Below, one piece after another: positions 56,101-64,000 of a DNA stretch of 64,000 nt (positions are counted from its first letter, which is position 1; each line of letters begins with the position of its first letter). The notes below the pieces were generated by a model. The model was not told the DNA's origin. It worked only from the letters and a program-made list of their open reading frames with translations, and searched no databases. This DNA comes from Lytechinus pictus (lineage: Eukaryota > Echinodermata > Echinoidea > Temnopleuroida > Toxopneustidae). Location of the stretch: contig NC_087258.1 of the NCBI RefSeq assembly GCF_037042905.1, positions 6,054,501 to 6,118,500 on the forward strand, given 5' to 3'. The position numbers and the translations under genes are program-made.

Positions 56101-59100
56101 CTTAAATAGGTCATTGGTACGGAGAGTTGCCTCCATGCTTCGCCCTCGCCTTGGGTGACTCTGCGCTGGTTTAATGTGCTCCCATTATACAGACGCCACT
56201 CCAGGAATTGTGATCTGCATTTGAGCGAGATAAAGGAAGAAATGGGAGATAGAAATTGGAGAGATGCGAGAGATGCGAGAGAGATGGTAATAGGCCAAAA
56301 GGGTTGGAAGGGAAAGAAAGTCCAAGAAGAGGTGAAACACCGTAAGACCACGCAGAGGGTGCGAGTTTGATAAAGAAAACAGGGAGAGGGAACAGAGAAA
56401 GGGGAAGGTGTGGGAGAAAATGTAAAAGGCAATATCATTATCAAAATCATCAATTTAATTATCAGAACGATATTTGATGACATACAAAACATTTACAAAT
56501 ATGTCAAGTTACTTAAAAGGCATTCAATTTCTTAATTCTTGTGGAGTGATGGGTATATTTTAATAGATCAATAATTGACTAATCTCCCCATTACCTAAAC
56601 ATTCAAAGGGGATCTCAATTTATAAAAAGGTTGAAAATAATCGTAGTCCTTTTTAAGCTCTTTTCATATGCAAGATGGATATTACACTAAATACGTTCGG
56701 ATTGAGGATTGCTTGATATCCTGATATTAGAAACAAGAAACAAAAAGACAACTGAAATGATGGGGTCTAACTTTCGCCCTTAGTCCCCAAAATGCATTTC
56801 AATGTGCAGTCACCATGATCGCGGGGGGTTCTGCATTTGAAGGGGAGGGGGTCATTATGCCTCCACCGTCCTTCTTCATGCATGTACTTGTTGCAGACAT
56901 ATGTCATCTCTACACCATGTTCATTTGATAAAGGGGAAGTTACCTGTGGCGATATGTTGGATTTACTTCTATAATCGTGATATATTCATCTACTTATGCT
57001 AGTTTATGTTTCATGAACTGCCCTCCCAAATGGATACATCCGATTATATCGTAAATAAGAAAATCAGGTAAGTATTTTCATGTTTTAATAAACTACAGAA
57101 AAGAAAACTAGAAAGTATTGATAAAGAAAACTGAATAAATTCAATCGAAAAATAAGAAGAGAGTTGTTAATTTTTTAAAGTTTTTAATTGTGACGTCATA
57201 TGCGAGCAGCCCCCCCCCCCCCCCATATCATGTAATATAAATTTCACAAATTCATTTTCTTGAATGATTTATGATGAGTAAAAATATTTTTTCATAGAAG
57301 TGGGTATGGAATGGTGTGTATGAGATTATCCCCGCACATATAAAATCACGTTCAATTTTTGGAGAAAATAGCATTTCTTGGGATTTATATCATATAACAT
57401 ATAAGAGCTGCTTGTCTGTGACATCACGATATCAAATAATTTTCCGTCGTTGGAATAGACTTTCCCTTTAAATATAAGTAGATTAGGAAGTCTGTCTGCC
57501 TTGTGATGATAACTGATCTGGCTTCAGGCAGAGCAAACAACCCGTCATTCTATTGTGGATGTCTGTTGGTGTACCCCTCTAACTATGCGATACCTCCCAG
57601 AATTTGTTTATTCTACTTCTAAAACAGCCCTTTCACGGACACACACACATACACACACGGACATCATCTTATATCCACGCACCCCTCCCAACACGCACAC
57701 ATACGCGCCTTCTACACCCTCCCTCACGTACAGATAGAAATAAAATCAATAGATCTACACACATACAGACAACAAAACGCACACACGCACAGAAAAAAAA
57801 GCAAACACATACATACCCCCCCCCCCCTTTACACACACACACACACACACATCAAAACACGTAGCGTCTACATCTCATGTTTCTGATAGTTTTGGGCCAC
57901 TTTTTCCCTTCATTTTTGTCCAGACCAGTAGCTTCAAAAGATCCTTACTTCGACTTCTGTCTTTTCAAAAGATTCCCTTCATAGGGGTAGCAACCACATT
58001 TCAACTGGCATCCATCATACATGCTATTAAATTTGCGTAAAATCTAGAAATGACATAAGTATATTAAATAAATTCATTATTTTCAGGGACTTCGTAGCAG
58101 CTCTTTGATAAATGAAAAAAAAATGAGAATCGAAATAGTGAAATAAGAGGTAACTAGACTTATCTTCATCAACAGGGTCATCGTTTCATCCTCATCATCA
58201 TAAGTTGATCACGATGACGACGATCGTAATGATAATCCCGATAGCTACGACAAATTTGTATCATCCTGAGAAGGTACCCAACATGCCCAAGCTCTGGTAT
58301 AATATTAACCCTACTTAAATACACACAACTATCAAGAAATAATTAGCCCCAGAACAGAACTTGAAATTGAATCAACCAGAAGATTCCCACCCACAAAGTT
58401 ATCTTGGAAACCTCCGCATCCAGTCTTTCACTTTTGTCATGTTTGTTTCGAGACCAGGAATGAAAGATCTTGGACATGTCGACGTTTATATCTGCTGTCA
58501 TTTCACTTTCAACTGATCCTTGTATTTTCACTTTGAGATAACTATATTCTTTCTACAGTGAATGATCTTATCATTCATCACATTCTTACATACCATGAGG
58601 CGACCAAAGACATAGCTGGGTGTAAAGTGACGTCTACTCAACTCTATGCTATGCCTATTCTTCGCCTCCCTCATCCTCCTCTCCTTCAAAATGTAAGCAC
58701 AAAACACACGCACACCCTCACCCTCACATAGACATCCACAAACATCATCTTCGTCCTCATCCTCCCCCCTCTCTATATCCAACTCTGTGTATTGCTCATG
58801 CACCCATCCACTTTCTCTATCATGCATATTTTACGCTCAATATTTCTCAATAAATTCACTTCAACTTGCAATGTTCTTCAATTTAGGAACTGTCCTTGTT
58901 ATTCCGCTCCTAGTATGCATAATATCAGCACATACTGTAAGTGTTTAACCTTTTCATATTATGAAAAGAAATTGAACACAACAAAAAACTAAATTTCTAG
59001 TTTTAGTCAATGTAGACAAAGCTTAAATAACGCTTTTGTAGACCGCTCAGAATGAAAGTCAAAAACTCCTCGAAACATATCTGTAGCAGAGCCTCCCGCA

Positions 59101-59513
59101 ACGATATTCCCCCTAATCTTCCTAAACTAATCACTTATTTGAAGCGCGTTGCCATGTCAAACGCATGCACCGACAGCTTATATTAAAATACGACCGAGAT
59201 TCAACGAACTTGGCTCCTACATAATTTTTCGTATTTTCAGAAAAAAAATGCCTTGCCCTTTCATATTCCAGGCCTGCTCACTCACAGAATGCATAATGAA
59301 ATTGAATTTTCTACAAAAATTTAAAAAGGGGGAAAAAGAAAAGGAACACCATAGACTTACAAGATCCGAACGAGGTTTGTGTATACGTTAATATACATAT
59401 GACTGTTCAGCTGTTGATTATAAATTGTGTACTTTAAAAATTTGTAATTCATATATATCATGTCATTAGTAATGAAGAACCTAGAAGCAATCTATTGTGT
59501 TTAACGTTATAAA

Positions 59514-59527
59514 GTAACCATGGTAAC
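59514..59527. promoter_or_regulatory. Palindromic X-box (RFX-type site), isolated
   Basis: GTAACCATGGTAAC fits the RFX consensus GTNRCC-N2-RGYAAC on both strands. It is outside the repeat arrays and no adjacent gene is recognised. Confidence 0.4.
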
Positions 59528-60207
59528 CATGGACATGAATGCGGAACAGTAATGCATAAAGCGAAGAACTTCTAAAACATTGTCGATGTAAAGAGCACAT
59601 GTATATGAAAGGGTTATTCCGATAAAAATGACGAATATATTTGGTTTTCCAATTGATATGATGAACAAACACATTGATTGTTCATGTATGACTAGCGATG
59701 ACCGACACTCTTGAAAGTGGGCTTTAAATTTTCATGAAGCTGTTTGAAATTCGTTAACAAGAAGAACTATGATAAAAAAAATCATATTAAAACTTAAGCC
59801 GAAGAAAATTAAAATGCCTGCGAATCTGATATAGTTTATTCATCCTCTAGCCATGAGTCACTCACATATATCTTAAATTTTAAAAGGACTTCATATTACG
59901 GGAACGTATATCAAACTTGAGCAAGCACACTGTCTGATTTGTAGACTAACATATCCTTTAATTAAGAACTACACTTCTTTAAAGAGTAGCTTGTTTTCCG
60001 GCGCACCCTGCCTGATTCGCCCTCGAGGTAACATTTAGCTGGAAGCGGGAACGGCGGTTCTTTAAATACAGCCCAAGTGATTTCATTAAACACTAATAAA
60101 CTTAATTCTTTCGCAGCTTAAAGTTGCGCTCGCACAGGCGACGCCAAAACAGAGGCGCCGTTATTGAGGAAAGTGTATAGGGTACACTCGGAAAGGGAAC
60201 TCTTCTA

Positions 60208-60320
60208 ACCTCAATTCTTCTTCCTTTTCTTCTTTTTCTTCTTTTCCCTTTTTTTCTTCTTCTTCTCTTCTTTTCTTTTTTCTTCTTCTCTTTCTTCTTA
60301 TTTTTCTTCTTTTCCTTTAG
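60208..60320 (+). repeat. TTC/CTT polypyrimidine tract
   Basis: About 110 bases of almost pure pyrimidine on the plus strand (TTCTTCTTTT type), of the kind able to form triplex DNA. Confidence 0.8.
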
Positions 60321-61072
60321 GTAACAATACACACCTTTGGTGTTTTTTCGAGATTCTAAAGACAGGACGGAAAAGGGTGGTTATGCATTCAGCATACGAG
60401 AAAAGTCTCTGCATCCCACTTCTTAACTCTTTGCACGCTGAATTAATTTTGGGAAGATAATGACAATTGTTTCTATGTTATTTTCTTTAATTCAAGATTT
60501 CCATATTGCTCAATCGATACTTATCATGCTTATGATTATTATAATAGATGTTATCCAAGAACTATTGTAATTTATAAGCTTCTCTATAAGATCTATGTAG
60601 AGGAGAAAACTAATTAATACAAATTTGATTGTATGATTGTGCAAATTTGCAACATCAGCGCGCAAAGGGTTAAAATTGCAAGGTTACTGTAACTGATAAA
60701 AGCCAACGACATCAAACCCCGTCTTAAAAGACAGTGCCCTGGCGGAGGGCTCTACAACATTTTTTTTTTCATTATTAACATGAAAAATAAACATTTAAAA
60801 ATGAACATCACATCCCTGGCCTGTTTACAAATGATACTGTAATAACTATGGAATGAAAACCTTGATTCTGATTGGTTACCTAGCCCTGTTCTCATGACAA
60901 TTAACACAATGACAGAGGTACAATAATAGCAAGTTATTTGTGAAACGGGTCCCCTAAACCCTTCAAAGGTCAAGTGCAATCGACTGGCAGTCTGAACGGA
61001 CCGCAGGATTTTGACACTCTCTGGGCAGAAGCCCCGGGCTGTTTAATAAGAAACTAGTGCTATTTTAGACTT

Positions 61073-61175
61073 CAGTCACACAAACGAAACCGGCTCCAAA
61101 CCGACCGATAATATGGAATTCAAAATAACGCATAAGCTTTGATCGCTATTGGAGTTGGTTTTGTTTGTGTGACAG
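61073..61175. repeat. About 100 bp inverted-repeat element
   Basis: GTCACACAAACGAAACCGGC near 61075 is matched by the complement of GTCACACAAACAAAACCAAC ending near 61174. The halves pair over about 35 bases each. MITE-like. Confidence 0.65.
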
Positions 61176-61860
61176 CCGACTTTGGGGAGACAAACCCGAA
61201 CGTACCCTCCCCGCCAACTAATATAATTAGTTATTTAGGGATGCAAGTTACCATCACTAATGAGGTAAGGTGAAAGTAATATGCCCTGCTTTCCATGTGC
61301 ATAAAGAGCGGTAAATGGTGACATTTGCAGAGAGGTATGCACAGGTGTCGCTTAGGGGGTGTTCATGGGCCTCCCCCCCCCCACACACACACACACACAA
61401 ACTCACCCTCACACTCACGCACACCCATTAACAAAAAAGGAAAGGAACAGATAGAGAACGTAAGTAACATAATTAGAAATAGAAATTAATTGGCGAAAAA
61501 ATAATGACACATGTAGAACAAGAATGATACGCAAAGGTTGGAGGGAGTTATTTTCATTAGAAAAACATAAATAGCAGATCCATCCTACAAATTAATCTCC
61601 TTAATACGGTGCTATGCCCTCCCTCCCTCCCCACCCCCCGCCGAAATGTTCGTCTCCATAATCATGTCACATGTTTGGTTCATATGCATATAGGCCACGC
61701 TCTATCTATACTACTACATTCATGGTTCTACAATGGATCTATTCTAGAGTGTGATGTTGAATCGTGATCGTGATACAATAGCTGGTATTTACTGTATTTT
61801 CTCTCTTTTCTTTGACATATTACAACTATGATATAACCCGGAGAAGATAATATAATGGGT

Positions 61861-62155
61861 ATGGAGCGTTGTGGCCCAGTGGATTAGTCTCCAGACTTTG
61901 AAACAGAGGGTCGTGGGTTCAAATCCAAGCCATGGCGTAGTTTCCTTCAGCAAGAATTTTATTCACATTGTGCTGCACTCAACCCTGGAAAATAACCTGG
62001 CAGGAATTTATTTCTTGAAATGCCGAGCGCTGGAAGCTAGCTGCTTGAGCTACAGCCGGGGTAATAATATCCAAGTCGTTTGGAAGCTCATATAGAGACG
62101 TTATTCATAATGTGTTATGCGCTATGCAAGAACTGACTACTATTATTATTATGCG
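61861..62155 (+). repeat. tRNA-derived SINE, full length
   Basis: ATGGAGCGTTGTGGCCCAGT start, B box GGGTTCAAATCC, shared body and GCTATGCAAGAACTGACTAC before an ATTATTATT tail. It runs parallel to the minus-strand copy at 31778-32073. Confidence 0.82.
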
Positions 62156-62924
62156 GGGTAACGTATACATAATTGAATTAAATTCTTCTACATGAAAATA
62201 AAAATGGGTGTCAAGGCTCGACTAAAAATAATGTAAGAGGCTTCTTATCTTCTCTCAACGATAAAACACTACAACCATGTCAACATTGTACAAATTTTGC
62301 GTCCATTTGAACACAAACAGATCAGTCAAACACTATTGATGTATTGATTGTGAAAATGTTTTGCTGATCAATACTTCAAACATATTACAAAGGAGAAGTG
62401 TGCTGTTTGCCAAAGGCACGGTACGTGGTTCCCGCATAGGAAGCTCACGATATCTCATGGTTCCTGTTGGTTGTTGCTCTAACGTAAACATGGTAAACAT
62501 AAACACCGCGCGTGCTAAGAAGAAGAATCGTTCACATCAAATTGCAGACGTACTAGAACTAGTTAAAACGGGGATTGAGAAATAACAAGCTCGACCATTC
62601 ATCTAAATTGATATTAACCAGATCTCACAACCTTTCTAATATTAAAAAATGACTTTTCTCTACGGGAACGAAATTGTATTTCCTGTAGGCATAGTAGGAG
62701 TGCAAAATAAAAATATACCCCGAGAACATGCAAAATGGAAAAGCCCTGAATGGCAAAAAATCGGATTCTTTCCTCCAAATTCAAAATAGTTGAGAGGTCT
62801 GTACGAATTGAACTGATCGCGGACGAGTGGAACCACAGACGAAAAGGACGGGTTGAAGACCGTACAAGAAAGATTTCCCTTCCATTACGGATTCAAGAAC
62901 ACAGTAAATATGTTTAAAATGTCA

Positions 62925-63160
62925 ACAAAAAACAGCTTGAAGGTCTTTGTCAAAATTGATGAACCGGAACAGCAGTTTCGTCCTTCGTTTAGGAGCTGAC
63001 AAAAGATGGTAAATATATCGTTTGTCAAGAATCTAGGACGAAACCTCTCCTTTGATTCACCAAAGACAAAAACAAAGACTCTTTGGTTGTCAGTTGTCTT
63101 CAAAGGGCGTTTGACAGTACATTTCCTATGTTATCTTATAAAAGAACCGAGACGTAAAGA
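62925..63160. repeat. Dispersed repeat shared with 21380-21560
   Basis: GGTCTTTGTC then TTGATGAACCGGAACAGCAG and TTCGTCC occur here and at about 21443-21486. A block near 63090-63150 resembles the complement of text near 21400. It gives a spurious NCCSGSS frame on the minus strand in both. Confidence 0.6.
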
Positions 63161-63230
63161 GATTAAACCAGTACATACTCTTCCCCGTCGACAAACCCCT
63201 TTTACACTTTTCCACGAGCTTGTATAGAAT

Positions 63231-64000
63231 CTCTGACAGTAGCAGGGAGAGCAAAGTGACGGTCCCCTCAGACCATTATTTTTTTTTTTTGAATCGCTTG
63301 CCACTCTGACTCTCATCGCTCTTCCTTCGAAAACAATCATCATCATCGGAAATGATGCATAGTTGATCAGCGATTCCCTTATCTCGCGTTAAGCTATCAA
63401 ACTCTCGTTAAACGAGATGAACTTCTTTTTCCAAAGATTCACAATTCGTAACCATGATACGACACGATTAAAAAAAAGGTTCTTTATTCCTAAACCTCAT
63501 AATTTATAAAAGGAAAATATATTTATATTTCTGAGATTTTTAAAAAAAAACTTCGGATAATAAGCATCGAAGTAAACAAATCCCTAAAGAGCAATGTTTC
63601 TTACTTACTGCCTACCAAATTTACATGTATGTTCCGTTATTCCCATGGTTACTCAATATTGGATAACATTTTACTTAACCTTTTTTTTATAGAAGAACCT
63701 AAAAGTAGATCATAGACAGTAGAATTACAAAAGAAGAAGCGATCAAATACCTAAATTGAAATAAGGGAACGGTTTTTCGAGATGAGAAATAGCAATAAAT
63801 GTGTTACATTTACATCTTACATAATTTAACATGTACAAGTATAATCAACCTTTAAAAATTGGTGCCCTTCTTCCCTGCTCAGATATGTAATGACGTTCAG
63901 CATAATTACTAACGTAATTATAATTATCTCATGACTTCAACTTAACTTAGGTTTGTTCGATGTTTCAAAATGCAGGGGTATTAAACTGAAATTAATTTTT
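63231..64000. other. Window end, nothing recognised
   Basis: AT-rich sequence with a CATCATCAT run at about 63340. No supported gene or repeat. Confidence 0.35.

Larger units (their letters stand above)
56101..61070. other. Intergenic, no gene recognised
   Basis: Contains CA/CAC microsatellites (about 57640-57850), poly-C runs (57211, 57816) and a TTC-rich tract (60210-60320). Several short open frames lack any recognised domain. Confidence 0.45.

Noticed and set aside
58343-58827. Minus-strand frames with an acidic ERGEDEDEDD segment
   Set aside because: They come from a pyrimidine-rich low-complexity stretch. No family, splice pattern or partner exon could be found.
62885-63103. NCCSGSS-containing frame similar to one at 21271-21504
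   Set aside because: The similarity comes from a shared dispersed DNA repeat. Neither frame has a domain or conserved ends.

Overview
This is a 64 kb window of AT-rich animal nuclear DNA. It has small exons in long introns, GT-AG splice sites, and a dense load of short interspersed repeats. The repeat types (tRNA-derived SINEs, TTAA-flanked palindromic MITEs, many poly-C runs, and repeats carrying TGACCTTTGACC) suggest a marine invertebrate deuterostome. A sea urchin or another echinoderm is my best guess, by inference only. There are no bacterial operons, CRISPR arrays, rRNA genes or convincing tRNA genes.

Three protein-coding genes can be supported. (1) An ADP-ribosylarginine hydrolase (ADPRH/ARH1 type) lies on the minus strand. 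Its seven coding exons run from 26173 down to 14725 and join in frame to 381 aa with all catalytic motifs intact. A probable untranslated first exon and promoter lie near 27.47-27.64 kb. (2) A p24/TMED (emp24/GOLD) cargo-receptor gene lies on the plus strand. Its four coding exons run from 32978 to 46388 and join in frame to 239 aa. (3) An intronless ANKRD49-like ankyrin-repeat gene of 357 aa lies on the minus strand at 55605-54532. The three are unrelated housekeeping-type genes with no visible functional link.

Between the genes: 1-2.2 kb holds repeat arrays. At 4.8-5.1 kb there is a tandem repeat with perfect DR1 nuclear-receptor sites. A TIR transposon lies at 6.0-7.1 kb, with an inverted sister copy at 21.6-22.7 kb inside an ADPRH intron. 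At 8.9-9.1 kb a short tandem array ends in a perfect hairpin. At 12.8-13.9 kb a SINE is split by a foldback element. From 27.6 to 32.9 kb lie low-complexity tracts and repeats. From 46.4 to 54.5 kb and 55.6 to 64 kb lie mostly unrecognised AT-rich sequence, microsatellites, one SINE and small inverted repeats.

The most striking object is an imperfect palindrome of about 8.2 kb (about 33750-41963) filling most of TMED intron 1. Its arms are collinear reverse complements. The outer part of each arm is a tandem array with a period of about 385 bp, studded with at least 22 exact or near-exact copies of GTTGCCATGGCAAC, the RFX X-box. The inner part is a tandem array of about 170 bp units that also occurs at 0.6-2.2 kb. 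Transcribed through TMED, it could fold into a long double-stranded RNA. A TTAA MITE sits in one arm only, and the other arm keeps the matching empty site, so the inverted duplication came first.
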